Positions 7,577 through 15,605 of a DNA stretch of 24,145 nucleotides are shown here, piece after piece. A model generated the notes under the pieces. The model saw nothing but the letters and a program-made list of their open reading frames with translations, was not told the DNA's origin and made no database searches. The position numbers were made by a program, and so were the translations under genes. The stretch lies in NCBI GenBank assembly GCA_910577185.1, contig CAJTLR010000059.1:1-24145 (forward strand), read 5' to 3'. This DNA is from an uncultured Acetatifactor sp. GTDB lineage: Bacteria; Bacillota; Clostridia; Lachnospirales; Lachnospiraceae. Each line of letters begins with the position of its first letter. Within the stretch, counting starts at the first letter, position 1.

Positions 7577-9390
7577 GACAAAACCCCCTCCTCGTATACG
7601 GAATTCCCGGCATAGTCTGTGATTCCCTTTCCTTCATTGGGATGTTCCGCCGAATAAACCTGGTCCGCTGCAAATATTCCTGTCAGTATCACCGCGGCAA
7701 TTATCATTATCTTCATGGGTATTTTCCGGAACAGTTCATCCAGAAAAGGCGCCAGCACATAGACGATTGCCATGCCGCCCACACCGAAGACCAGCAGCCC
7801 CTCCGCACAGATTCTTCCGTGCAGGTTCAGAAAATATCCTGTGTAATCCCACCATCTGGTTCCGTCATGGACAATTTCCAGATAAAGGGAAGTAAAGTAT
7901 TCCACACATCCGCACAGCACAATGGCCAGAAGAAATTCCAGCATGGGTTTTTTGCGGAAAGCATTCAGCAGAAGCAGAATCATCACGCCCCCGCAGCCGT
8001 AAATCGGAAGCCAGGGGCCGTGCAGCACACCGCGGTTTACAAATGTCCCATCCGTGATCAGGTGCAGGCTCACTTCCCACACCCAGCCCACGAAGGAAAG
8101 GGTAAAAAACATCAAAATCACGGACCACACGGAATAATATCTGAGATAATTCAGGCTTGCCACCCACTTTTGCTTTCTCTTTTCCGGGATGGGGCAGAGC
8201 CTGGCAGGATACACCGTTCCCTCCAGAGCCTTTTTTTCATACTCCAGCCGGAACCTGCGGCTCTGCTCTTCCTCCAGCATCCTGGTCTCTTTTTTCTGTC
8301 TGACCGTGAGCCCCAGCACTTCTGCCAGAAATTTGCCCACCCCTTTTAAGGAAGGCATATTCCCCATTGTCTCCCGGAAGGCTTCCTCCACATCCCTGTA
8401 TTCTTTTTCCAGTGTCCCCTGGTCTGCTTTTTCAAACAGATATCTGTCATGCAGCAGCTCCGCGTTTTCCAGCTGTCCTTCCTTTGCCAGACGGCGAAGC
8501 TCCGCATAGTATTCTCCCAGCACGGCAGCCTTGTAAGGTTCCGTAAAAAGGATATTGGAAATGCCCATGGTAAGGGCACCCAGAAATTCCCAGCCCAGAA
8601 AAGACAGTTCCAGCACAAAACATTCCCATTTGTGTCCCTTCATCATCCTCCGGGACAGCGTAATGGCATCCCTGGCCCCTATATCCGGATTTTCCGCCAG
8701 GATACAGGGCACCAGATAGTAAGAATAATATTTGATAAATCCACCGATGATGGTCAGTCCCCACAGAAAAGAACAGATGCCTGTCACAAACTGCACCATC
8801 CCCACATGGCACCATCTTTTCACCCGCAGAAGAAACCAGACTCTCTGTACCGGAACTTTCTCGTAGCACCTTCCTTCCAGAAACATCCGCAGAATCACCG
8901 TCCGGTAGACTCCCGTCGCAAATATGCCCACCAGAAACCACAGCAGCAGCGCACCTATGAGCAGAACCGCCACTGTGCCGCTGTCCGTTCCCACCAGTGA
9001 CCGGATTCCCACCGTTACGGTCATCAGCCACGCACCGGAATTCAGTTTGTTTACAATCAGCGCAAACACCCCTCTGCTTCTTCCCAGAACCGCATTCCCG
9101 TTCCTGCGGGACTCTTCTATGTAACGTTCTTCCGCCTCATTGATTTTCTGCTCCCGGCTGTCCCCGTTTCCCATTGCCATATCCATGGCAAATTCCGAAA
9201 AAGACCGGGTAATCGCCCCGGAAATTGTAGCATTCTGCCCTTCTTCCATCCCTTTGTCCTGCCAGACACTGCCGGACAGGGCGATCTCTCCTCCCAGCAG
9301 GGATGCCATCAGGCAAAGCAGCACAAAAAGGCCAAAGTGCTTCCGCAGTACCGCCTTTGCACCTGCCTTCATTTCTCTTCTTGTACGCAT
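7573..9390 (-). CDS. DUF975 - CmpB (type IV ABC-like permease) fusion membrane protein
   Basis: The 605-residue protein joins two membrane modules. Residues 1 to about 300 resemble DUF975: an initial basic MRTRREMKAGAKAVLRKHFG, TM helices, and the typical YYLVPCILAENPDIGARDAI followed by SRRMMKGHKWECF. A charged, probably helical linker (about 305-400) follows. Residues about 415-575 resemble the putative type IV ABC-transporter/CmpB family, with FVGWVWEVSLHLITDGTFVN, RGVLHGPWLPIYGCGG and GRICAEGLLVFGVGG. DUF975 and CmpB proteins are found separately and, to my knowledge, also fused in clostridia. Neither has a firm function, and no ATPase is adjacent. AGGAGAAAATAAAT precedes the ATG, and the stop is coupled to the phosphoesterase start. 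An envelope role is inferred from TM content and that partner. Confidence 0.85.
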   Translation of the reverse strand: MRTRREMKAGAKAVLRKHFGLFVLLCLMASLLGGEIALSGSVWQDKGMEEGQNATISGAITRSFSEFAMDMAMGNGDSREQKINEAEERYIEESRRNGNAVLGRSRGVFALIVNKLNSGAWLMTVTVGIRSLVGTDSGTVAVLLIGALLLWFLVGIFATGVYRTVILRMFLEGRCYEKVPVQRVWFLLRVKRWCHVGMVQFVTGICSFLWGLTIIGGFIKYYSYYLVPCILAENPDIGARDAITLSRRMMKGHKWECFVLELSFLGWEFLGALTMGISNILFTEPYKAAVLGEYYAELRRLAKEGQLENAELLHDRYLFEKADQGTLEKEYRDVEEAFRETMGNMPSLKGVGKFLAEVLGLTVRQKKETRMLEEEQSRRFRLEYEKKALEGTVYPARLCPIPEKRKQKWVASLNYLRYYSVWSVILMFFTLSFVGWVWEVSLHLITDGTFVNRGVLHGPWLPIYGCGGVMILLLLNAFRKKPMLEFLLAIVLCGCVEYFTSLYLEIVHDGTRWWDYTGYFLNLHGRICAEGLLVFGVGGMAIVYVLAPFLDELFRKIPMKIMIIAAVILTGIFAADQVYSAEHPNEGKGITDYAGNSVYEEGVLS

Positions 9391-9431
9391 ATTTATTTTC
9401 TCCTGTCTGATTCCCCGTGATAGTCGGACTG

Positions 9432-10116
9432 TTACAGAAAGTCCACCGACATGACCTTGTCGGTTTTCGTCAGAATATCATAAACTTCTGCCCGTTTTAC
9501 CGCTTTCCGGATATAAAGCACCATATGCACGGAAATGCCTTCTCCCTCCCCTTTGGATTCCCCCATATCCATGGAATCTATAACTACATTTGCCTCTTTT
9601 AATTTCTGCATGACAAGGTGCAAATCCCTGCTCTCTTCCAGATCTATAAATACATTGCAGTAACGGGAATGCCTGGCCGCAAACCGTTCCACATAGGGAA
9701 GCACATGGAGGGAAAAGAGCATCACAACCGTAATCAGGATTCCGCCTTCCACAAAGCCGATTCCCACGGCCAGTCCCACACAGGCGCTTGCCCACAGGGT
9801 GGCCGCCGTCGTCAGCCCCCTGACCCTGTGCCTGGATATAATAATGGTTCCCACACCGATAAAGCCTACGCCGCTGATTACCTGGGACGCCATTCGGTTC
9901 ATATTTGCAAGTCCCGGAAAATTAATCTGGATATATTGCTCCGTGAGCATCACCAGCGTGGCGCCCAGGCAGACTACCGTGATGGTTTTCGTGCCTGCCC
10001 CCCGATGCTTCATTCCCCTGTCCAGTCCGATGACCCCGCCCAGAACGGCGGGCGCCCGCCATTACCCGAATCAATATGTTCTGTAAATTCCAGTCCGCGA
10101 AATTTCCCAATCCCAT
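9432..10116 (-). pseudogene. MgtC/SapB family membrane protein, frameshifted near the N-terminus
   Basis: From 10013 downward, a frame gives a typical MgtC/SapB core: KTITVVCLGATLVMLTEQYI, QVISGVGFIGVGTIIISRHR and GLTTAATLWASACVGLAVGI, then a C-terminal ACT-like cytoplasmic domain, stopping at 9432. The missing first helix is in another frame, starting at 10116 (MGLGNFADWNLQNILIRVMA) behind AAAGGAATACAT. The frames would join as AVLGGVIGLDRGMKHRGAG if one C in CCC, or one CGCC unit of a CGCC-CGCC duplication near 10047-10060, were removed. Intact length would be about 227 residues. MgtC proteins affect membrane ATPase activity, Mg2+ or acid stress. If the break is real, a product from 10013 would lack TM1 and is probably inactive. 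A base-calling error is also possible. Confidence 0.8.
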
Positions 10117-10159
10117 ATGTATTCCTTTCTATTATTATATCTCTGCCCTACATGCACGT

Positions 10160-11281
10160 TCACCGCACCTTCTTCCAGCCGGCGGCAATTTTTGCTTTCA
10201 GTTCGCTCATAGGCTTCAGGCCGCTGAGTGCGTCATAAGCAGCCACGCAGGAAGCCCCGGCCGCCGCGGCCAGATGCATGGCGTCCTCCAGTGTCTCTCC
10301 CGCAAGCACTGCCGTCAGAAAAGCTGCAATGCTGGTATCCCCTGCACCCGTTCCCGACAGAACCCGCTCCGGCACATAGCTCGCTTCAAAACCTTCCCTG
10401 CCCGCCCAGCATCCGGCGTCAAGTCCCAGCCGCCGGCCGGTCTCCCCAAAGGCTTCCTCTTCTGCCGTCCGGTAATAAATGCCCGGCGCGCCGCACTTGA
10501 CCAGAAGAATTTTTGCCCCATAAGACATACATTTTTCTCCCAGGGGCCTGACATCTCTTTCTATATCCAGAACCCCGGTGATATCTTCCCCGCCTGCCCG
10601 GCGGCGGAGTGCCTCCAGTCCGGGCCGGTCAAGCATATAAAACAGCTCCTCCACACTGGGAACAAAAATATCCGTGTATGGAATGACTTTTTTCAGAATG
10701 CTGTCCCAGTCCGCCTTCCCTGCCTCCGATTCCGGGTCAACCGCGGCCATGTCCAGGGACACGGCTGTCCCCGCCATCCTGGCCCTGCGGAGCATTTCCA
10801 GAAGGCCTTCTCCGCCGCGCTCATACATGGAAGCCATAAGCGGCGGATATCCGAAATGAAAGAGAGCCGCCTCTTTCAGGCATTCCCAGGGGATATCCTC
10901 TGCCCGGAAGGTATCATTGGCTCCGGGATTGTGCAGAAAGATTCTGTCGATTCCCGGAACCGCCAGGACCACCGAATAAGAGGTTGACTCTCCCTCTGAC
11001 CGCAGCATCTGCCCCTCTGCCCCATACTTTTTTAAAAGACTGCAGACCATGTCCCCGAAAGCATCGGTGCCTGTTTTTCCCATCAGGGACACATCCGCCC
11101 CCAGAATCTTCATTGCCAGCCCCGTGTTGGCAACGGCGCCGCCGGTATGTACATCCGCAGGATTCATCCTGATCAGCTTTCCCGGCGTAAAAATCTCTCC
11201 GATGCCTCCCATCTCCCTCCGGGGAAACACCGGTGTGATATCCAGGCAGATATGTCCTGCCACAATTACTTTTTTTCCCAT
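10160..11281 (-). CDS. PfkB-family carbohydrate kinase
   Basis: The 373-residue protein is long for a ribokinase-fold sugar kinase (usually 300-340). It has the N-terminal substrate pattern ADVHTGGAVANTGLAMKILG with GKTGTDAFGD. The C-terminal signature SGTGAGDTSIAAFLTAVL carries the anion hole and catalytic Asp (about residue 315). The extra length includes an insertion around residues 225-255. These kinases phosphorylate a sugar or nucleoside with ATP; the substrate here is not predictable. ATG 11281 is chosen because GGAG is 8 bases upstream; a GTG at 11290 is possible. The divergent AraC regulator and the aldolase beyond it suggest a phosphorylate-then-cleave sugar route. It has its own promoter and leads the operon running to 6365. 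Confidence 0.85.
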   Translation of the reverse strand: MGKKVIVAGHICLDITPVFPRREMGGIGEIFTPGKLIRMNPADVHTGGAVANTGLAMKILGADVSLMGKTGTDAFGDMVCSLLKKYGAEGQMLRSEGESTSYSVVLAVPGIDRIFLHNPGANDTFRAEDIPWECLKEAALFHFGYPPLMASMYERGGEGLLEMLRRARMAGTAVSLDMAAVDPESEAGKADWDSILKKVIPYTDIFVPSVEELFYMLDRPGLEALRRRAGGEDITGVLDIERDVRPLGEKCMSYGAKILLVKCGAPGIYYRTAEEEAFGETGRRLGLDAGCWAGREGFEASYVPERVLSGTGAGDTSIAAFLTAVLAGETLEDAMHLAAAAGASCVAAYDALSGLKPMSELKAKIAAGWKKVR

Positions 11282-11388
11282 ATTGTCCACTCCATACCGC
11301 GTTATTTTGTTCCCCTTCCACCGAAATACATTCCCGCATACAAAAATATCTGCAGACTCATTTTCATCGGGTACACGATTCCGAAAAA

Positions 11389-11417
11389 ATAATATATCAC
11401 TCTTTCAGGCATGACAA
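11389..11417 (-). promoter_or_regulatory. Promoter of the PfkB-led operon
   Basis: Minus strand: TTGTCA (11412-11417), 17-bp spacer, TATTAT (11389-11394), about 110 bp upstream of the kinase start. It lies in the 202-bp divergent region shared with the AraC gene, a natural place for AraC-type activator binding, although no clear direct-repeat operator could be assigned. Confidence 0.6.
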
Positions 11418-11483
11418 ATTTGCGATTGTATGATAAGCTGTAACCAGCCGAAAAACTGCTCCCACAACCACAGAGGAATCCAC

Positions 11484-12458
11484 ATGCAAAGCGAATATGA
11501 AATCATCTCCCACAACAATGCCAATTTCCATATATTTCTCGTCAGCCTGTTGTACCGTACCCCTCATTTCCACCGGGACTTCGAAGTCAGCCTGGTTATG
11601 GACGGGGAACTTATTTTAGTCAGTCCCGGAATATCCCTGCACCTTCGGAAAGGGGATATTTTTGTCATGAATCCCTTCCTCAGTCATGAGCTGAAGGCCA
11701 GTGCCCCGGCCCTGATCCTGTCCCTGCAGGTTTCTCCTGCCCTGTTTGCTTCCTACTATCCCCGCATGGAACAGACAGAATTTGACGCGGCGTTTCTGTC
11801 CCCCCTTCAGGAGCCCGGTCTCTGCCGGGAGGTAAGTGATTTTCTCCTGGGCATTGCATTTGCCCACTACAGGCAAAATCCCTTCCATACCCTCATATGT
11901 GCCTCCCTGATCAATCAGCTCTTCGTCTGTCTGCTGAAAGGCTGTAAATCTCATCTGGTTTCGGAAAAGGAAAAGCAAATTTCCCGGGCAAAAGCCAGAC
12001 GAATGAGAAACATCCTGCAGTATATGGAAACACATTATGCGGAAAAAATCCTTCTGGCGGATATTGCCCGCCAGGAATGCATCAGTCTTTATTATCTGTC
12101 CCATTTTTTTAAAGAATGTTTCGGAATCACTTTTCAGGAATATATCACAAAGCTGCGCTGCGAAAAAGCCCGGCAGCTGCTTTTGCTGACCGATTACTCC
12201 CTTCTGGATATCAGTCTGCGATGCGGATTTTCGGATGTACGGTATTTCAACAGGGGATTCCGGGCACAGTATGGATATTCTCCCAGGGAGTACCGCAGCA
12301 GCTATCAGCATGCCAGGCACAGTCAGCAGAAAAAATCCATGCTCACCACCCAGGAATTTCTGTCCCGTGATTCCGGCCTGACAGCCCTGGAGCACTATGT
12401 GTCCGGCAGTTTCCAGGCACATCCGCAAGTCAGTCCATCAGCGCAAATGTTTTCATAG
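11484..12458 (+). CDS. AraC-family transcriptional regulator with N-terminal cupin
   Basis: This 324-residue regulator has a cupin-like sensory domain at the N-terminus: TPHFHRDFEVSLVMDGELIL, then the GDIFVMNPFLSHEL strand. A double helix-turn-helix AraC domain spans about residues 175-275. It includes LLADIARQECISLYYLSHFF, KECFGITFQEYI and the second-HTH signature DISLRCGFSDVRYFNRGFRA followed by YGYSPREYR. Sensor domains of this type bind small molecules, often sugars. ATG 11484 is preferred because AGAGGAATCCAC precedes it; the frame is open upstream to 11430. It is divergent from the PfkB kinase and tail-to-tail with the aldolase, overlapping it by 29 bp, which suggests that it controls one or both. 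Confidence 0.9.
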   Translation: MQSEYEIISHNNANFHIFLVSLLYRTPHFHRDFEVSLVMDGELILVSPGISLHLRKGDIFVMNPFLSHELKASAPALILSLQVSPALFASYYPRMEQTEFDAAFLSPLQEPGLCREVSDFLLGIAFAHYRQNPFHTLICASLINQLFVCLLKGCKSHLVSEKEKQISRAKARRMRNILQYMETHYAEKILLADIARQECISLYYLSHFFKECFGITFQEYITKLRCEKARQLLLLTDYSLLDISLRCGFSDVRYFNRGFRAQYGYSPREYRSSYQHARHSQQKKSMLTTQEFLSRDSGLTALEHYVSGSFQAHPQVSPSAQMFS

Positions 12459-13290
12459 CCGCTTTGACATTTTCCTTCATGGCATGTTCCGCCTCCCGGA
12501 TGATGGAAGAAAAAAACACCGGCTCCCCTTCCTTCACCGCCCTGATGTACGCCCCGGCCGCGCTTCCACCGCATTTGTCCATATATGTAAAATAGTTTAT
12601 CTTTCTCACCCCGGCCCGGATGGCCTCCCGGAAATCCTCCCTGCCGACTCCGGAGCCGCCATGCATTACCACGGGAATGCCAGCCGTCTCTTTTCTCACA
12701 TTCCTGACCACGTCAAAATCCAGCTGCGGGGATCTGAGGTAAATTCCGTGGGTAGTGCCAAAGGAACAAGCCAGCGCGTCCACTCCGGTTTCTTCCACAA
12801 ACTGTCCGGCAAGGACGGGATCCGTATAAATTTTCGTGTCATCCCCTTCGCCCTCTCCTGTGCCCGACTCCCGCTTTCCCATGGAACCTAACTCTGCCTC
12901 CACACCTGCGCCGGTTTCTGCAGCCATGGCCGCAGCGCGCTTTGTGTTTTCCAGATTTTCCTCATAAGGCAGCAGGGAACCGTCATACATAATCCCCGTA
13001 AAACCCAGGTTCAGCGCCTGCTGCAGATATTCAAATGTCTCACCGTGATCCAGGTGCACACACACGGGAACCTTTGCCGCTTTCGCCATCTCCACCATAA
13101 CCGGTCCCATCACGGAAAGAGGAATCCATGACTCATGGCACTGGGCAAACTGGAGGATCACCGGCACATCCAGTTCTTCCGCCGCGCCAATAATTGCACA
13201 CAAACTTTCCAGATTGGGGGCGTTAAAGGAACCCACCGCTATTTTGCGCTCTTCCGCAATTTGCAGAATTTCTTTCAAGGTAATTAACAT
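12430..13290 (-). CDS. Class II fructose-bisphosphate aldolase family protein
   Basis: This 286-residue protein has the usual length of class II aldolases (FbaA, GatY, KbaY), which cleave ketose bisphosphates using Zn2+. Visible motifs are VCVHLDHGE (catalytic D81, Zn ligand H82), GVEAELGSMG (E134 region), ACSFGTTHGIY (H181), VVMHGGSG (H210) and VRKINYFTYMD. The N-terminus SFNAPNLESLCAIIGAAEEL and the KINYFTY segment differ somewhat from mainstream FbaA. A tagatose or other ketose substrate is therefore possible. AAAGGAATTGGTCAT precedes the ATG. The 3' end overlaps the AraC gene convergently. The next same-strand gene is the PfkB kinase, on the far side of AraC. It has a promoter and a long leader at 13291-13558. 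Confidence 0.88.
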   Translation of the reverse strand: MLITLKEILQIAEERKIAVGSFNAPNLESLCAIIGAAEELDVPVILQFAQCHESWIPLSVMGPVMVEMAKAAKVPVCVHLDHGETFEYLQQALNLGFTGIMYDGSLLPYEENLENTKRAAAMAAETGAGVEAELGSMGKRESGTGEGEGDDTKIYTDPVLAGQFVEETGVDALACSFGTTHGIYLRSPQLDFDVVRNVRKETAGIPVVMHGGSGVGREDFREAIRAGVRKINYFTYMDKCGGSAAGAYIRAVKEGEPVFFSSIIREAEHAMKENVKAAMKTFALMD

Positions 13291-13530
13291 ATGACCAATT
13301 CCTTTCTTTCCAGTTCCGTCATGCGCGTATTTTCGCGCTGTCTCTGCTTCATTGTCCCCTGGGAAGTGCCATTTTCATCCGCCTGTCCCACATTTGAAAA
13401 TTCCCGGGCTTTATCGTATCATACCAGAAATCCGGACTCTGCGCTGTACCTGATTTGTCATAAAAGCAGGACAATTTTGCTATTTTCAATCTACGGAAGG
13501 GCCTATCCCGGTAAATCTCCGCATATATTC

Positions 13531-13558
13531 ATTATACACATTTCTTTCATCCTCACAA
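13531..13558 (-). promoter_or_regulatory. Candidate aldolase promoter, about 240 nt upstream of the start codon
   Basis: Minus strand: TTGTGA (13553-13558), 16-bp spacer, perfect TATAAT (13531-13536). The transcript would begin near 13524 and carry a leader of roughly 230 nt before the ATG at 13290. No known riboswitch was recognised in the leader. A promoter closer to the gene cannot be excluded. Confidence 0.5.
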
Positions 13559-13666
13559 CTTATTTTTACATCTCTTTTCGCCGCCGCAGCGCGCCATTTG
13601 ACGACAGTTCCGCCAGCTTCCAGGCTGTTGCCGCATATGCTGCGGGCATTTTTTCTGCGGGAAATC

Positions 13667-13752
13667 TTGTGCCAGAGTCTGTTCTATGATAAAATACGTC
13701 CATATTCACGGCATGGAGAGGCCCAATGGCCATAATATCATGATTGATCTGA
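13667..13752 (+). promoter_or_regulatory. Promoter-leader repeat, copy B (upstream of SRAP)
   Basis: Plus strand: TTGTGC (13667-13672), 17-bp spacer, TAAAAT (13690-13695) preceded by TGA, an extended -10. The leader CGTCCATATTCACGGCATGG, AGAGGCCCAATGGCC and ATATCATGATTGATC follows. It is homologous to copies A and C and again points toward its gene. The start codon of SRAP is about 220 nt downstream of the predicted transcription start. Confidence 0.7.
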
Positions 13753-13918
13753 AATCATAATCAAAGACCCCGCTTTTTCCTCATTGCCCGCGGGAATAAA
13801 ATCGCAGCAGTTCCGTGTCTTGTCCGGACCAATGCGTAAAATCATTTGCAAAGAATCCATCCCAGCCGGGCAGGGAAGATTTCCTCCCATGCCCCTGCGC
13901 AGAATAAGAGGTCATTTT

Positions 13919-14530
13919 ATGTGTGGACGTTATTATATTGATGAAGAAATATCTGACGAAATAGAGAAGCTGATCAGACAGGCCGAAGAAAATCTGTATA
14001 GGGAATCTGCCGCCCATTTGCAGAGAATTGCACCGGCAGACATTCATCCTTCGGATGAAGCCCCCATTCTTTTTGCTGCCGGCGGCAAAGTCGGCTGCAC
14101 CTGGCTTCGATGGGGTTTTCCCATACAGCAGGATAGGGGAAAGAAGCTTGTCTTCAATGCCAGATGCGAGTCAGCCGCGGAAAAACCACTGTTCCGGGAA
14201 AGCATCCTTCACAGCCGGATTGCGATTCCGGCTGCAGGATTTTATGAATGGGACCGCAGCAAAGTCAAATATACATTTCACAGAAAAGACAGCAAAACCT
14301 TGTTTCTGGCCGGCTGCTGCAGGCAGTACAGGGACGGCATGCATTTCGTCATACTGACCACAAACGCAAACGATTCCATGCTGCCGGTCCATGACCGTAT
14401 GCCGCTGATTCTGGAGCCGGACGAAGCGGCCCGCTGGATCCTGGAACCCAGCAGGACGGACACCTTCCTCCGAAAAGTTCCCTCCCTGCTGGAACGCAGT
14501 ACAGAGTATGAACAACTGCGTTTTTTCTGA
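13919..14530 (+). CDS. SRAP-domain protein (SOS response-associated peptidase, YedK/HMCES family)
   Basis: The 203-residue protein begins MCGRYY, so Cys2 becomes the N-terminal catalytic cysteine after Met removal. Family residues are visible: LVFNARCES (N80, R82, E84), AGFYEW (E110) and LPVHDRMPLIL (H158). SRAP proteins crosslink covalently to abasic sites in single-stranded DNA and protect them. ATG 13919 is certain because of the required Met-Cys; the longer upstream frame is not coding. AGAGG lies 7 bases before it. It stands alone, convergent with DUF5694, behind copy B of the promoter repeat. No LexA-box GAAC-N4-GTTC was found upstream. Confidence 0.95.
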   Translation: MCGRYYIDEEISDEIEKLIRQAEENLYRESAAHLQRIAPADIHPSDEAPILFAAGGKVGCTWLRWGFPIQQDRGKKLVFNARCESAAEKPLFRESILHSRIAIPAAGFYEWDRSKVKYTFHRKDSKTLFLAGCCRQYRDGMHFVILTTNANDSMLPVHDRMPLILEPDEAARWILEPSRTDTFLRKVPSLLERSTEYEQLRFF

Positions 14531-14646
14531 CTTTCTTCCCCATCGTTTGGTGGAAACCCACCCCGAACCGGTTCAGCCTGACATTTTCCGGGAAACCGCC
14601 GGACCATTTCCCTGAAGCAGAAGGAGCACTTGTCTGCATGGTGCGC

Positions 14647-14682
14647 AAAAATATGGGGCGCTGTCTGTCATGGACAGCCCGG
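14647..14682 (-). terminator. Rho-independent terminator after the DUF5694 gene
   Basis: Minus strand: GGGCTGTC pairs with GACAGCGCCC (one bulged G) around CATGACA and is followed by ATATTTTTG. It lies about 8 bases past the stop codon. The rest of the 157-bp convergent space from 14531 has only a small GGTGG/CCACC hairpin. Confidence 0.65.
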
Positions 14683-14687
14683 GCGTG

Positions 14688-15431
14688 TCAGAGCGACAGA
14701 TATTCAGAAACATCAGCCAGTTCCAAATTGTTGTCCGCGTTGATTAACTCTCTTAAAATCTGCAGATGACCGGCACCATAAATGACAAATAATCGTTTGC
14801 TATGAACGGCAAGTCTTTGAATATTGGAAAATATCTTTAGATTTCTCTCATACCATTTTGCCACCATTTCAGCGCCGGTATAATGATCATCCGTATGGAT
14901 TGCATTGGCCTGAATATATACATGGTGGTTTAATTTCGAAAATTTCTCGCCGTTATAATACTGATACAAATTCACAATACTCTCTTTCTCATGATCTTTC
15001 ATATCCGTATGTAACGCATTCATGGCTTCCGTCAAAGACGGGGTCGGACGGTCCATTGCATCCATATTCAACCTCGTATCGTCGTCAATTGCATAAATTT
15101 TTTGAAGCTCCAGCATTTTACCAAGTCTATAACCGATTTGTATTACCTCATTGTCATATGTAATGGGATAGTTCTCTCCATACATACATATATTGCCAAG
15201 TGCCTCATTCTTCATTTTATTCCTGTTCTGCAAATCTTTTAAGCAGAACTTGGCGTATGACTCATCAATGCGGATCTGTTCATGATCTGCTGCTTCAATG
15301 GCTATCGTATCCGGCTGAAATGGCAAAAATTTTCTTACCAATGCATCCAGTTCATTTTGAACTTCCTCACAATAAAAATCAATAGAGCTTTCCATAAAAT
15401 GAAAACTTCCCAACAGTAAAACTTCTGTCAT
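14688..15431 (-). CDS. DUF5694 domain-containing protein
   Basis: The 247-residue soluble protein begins MTEVLLLGSFHFMESS, where G-S/T-F-H-F is the opening motif of DUF5694. It ends with KRLFVIYGAGHLQILRELI, a conserved YGAGH that recalls TraB/PrgY-like proteins. A glutamate-rich segment DTIAIEAADHE lies near residue 50. The two His-containing motifs suggest a metal- or hydrolase-type active site, but no activity is established and I would not assign one. GGAGG is 7 bases before ATG 15431; the longer frame to 15497 lacks support. Its coding sequence is visibly A+T richer than ptsI, fruK and SRAP beside it, which may indicate acquisition. It has its own terminator and no obvious operon partner. 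Confidence 0.8.
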   Translation of the reverse strand: MTEVLLLGSFHFMESSIDFYCEEVQNELDALVRKFLPFQPDTIAIEAADHEQIRIDESYAKFCLKDLQNRNKMKNEALGNICMYGENYPITYDNEVIQIGYRLGKMLELQKIYAIDDDTRLNMDAMDRPTPSLTEAMNALHTDMKDHEKESIVNLYQYYNGEKFSKLNHHVYIQANAIHTDDHYTGAEMVAKWYERNLKIFSNIQRLAVHSKRLFVIYGAGHLQILRELINADNNLELADVSEYLSL

Positions 15432-15605
15432 AACGATACCTCCAATAATTGTTTGAATTCTTTGATTTCCAAAAAAGCCATACCCGGCCCCAGGCAAGAC
15501 CGCTGACAGTCACCGGTGTAAAACCCGGCCAGAAATTTCTCACAAATAATCCTGTTCTTCTCCCTGACTCCGGAAAATCTGCCGGAAAGCCGCATCGGTA
15601 CTGTC

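Noticed and set aside
10076..10987. 303-codon plus-strand frame opposite the PfkB kinase
   Set aside because: Shadow of the kinase, whose GTGAGDT signature is unmistakable.
13291..13689. 132-codon plus-strand frame in the aldolase-SRAP spacer
   Set aside because: It begins at the aldolase start codon, has no ribosome site and covers the aldolase promoter; no domain seen.
13784..13918. N-terminal extension of SRAP from an ATG at 13784
   Set aside because: SRAP enzymes need Cys directly after the initiator Met; ATG 13919 gives MCGRYY with a ribosome site.
13696..13918. LexA/SOS box upstream of SRAP
   Set aside because: No GAAC-N4-GTTC or close variant was found in the leader.
15432..15605. 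Terminator after ptsI
   Set aside because: There are small CCGG stems and a TTTTTT run near 15470, but no stem of convincing length sits directly before the T-run.
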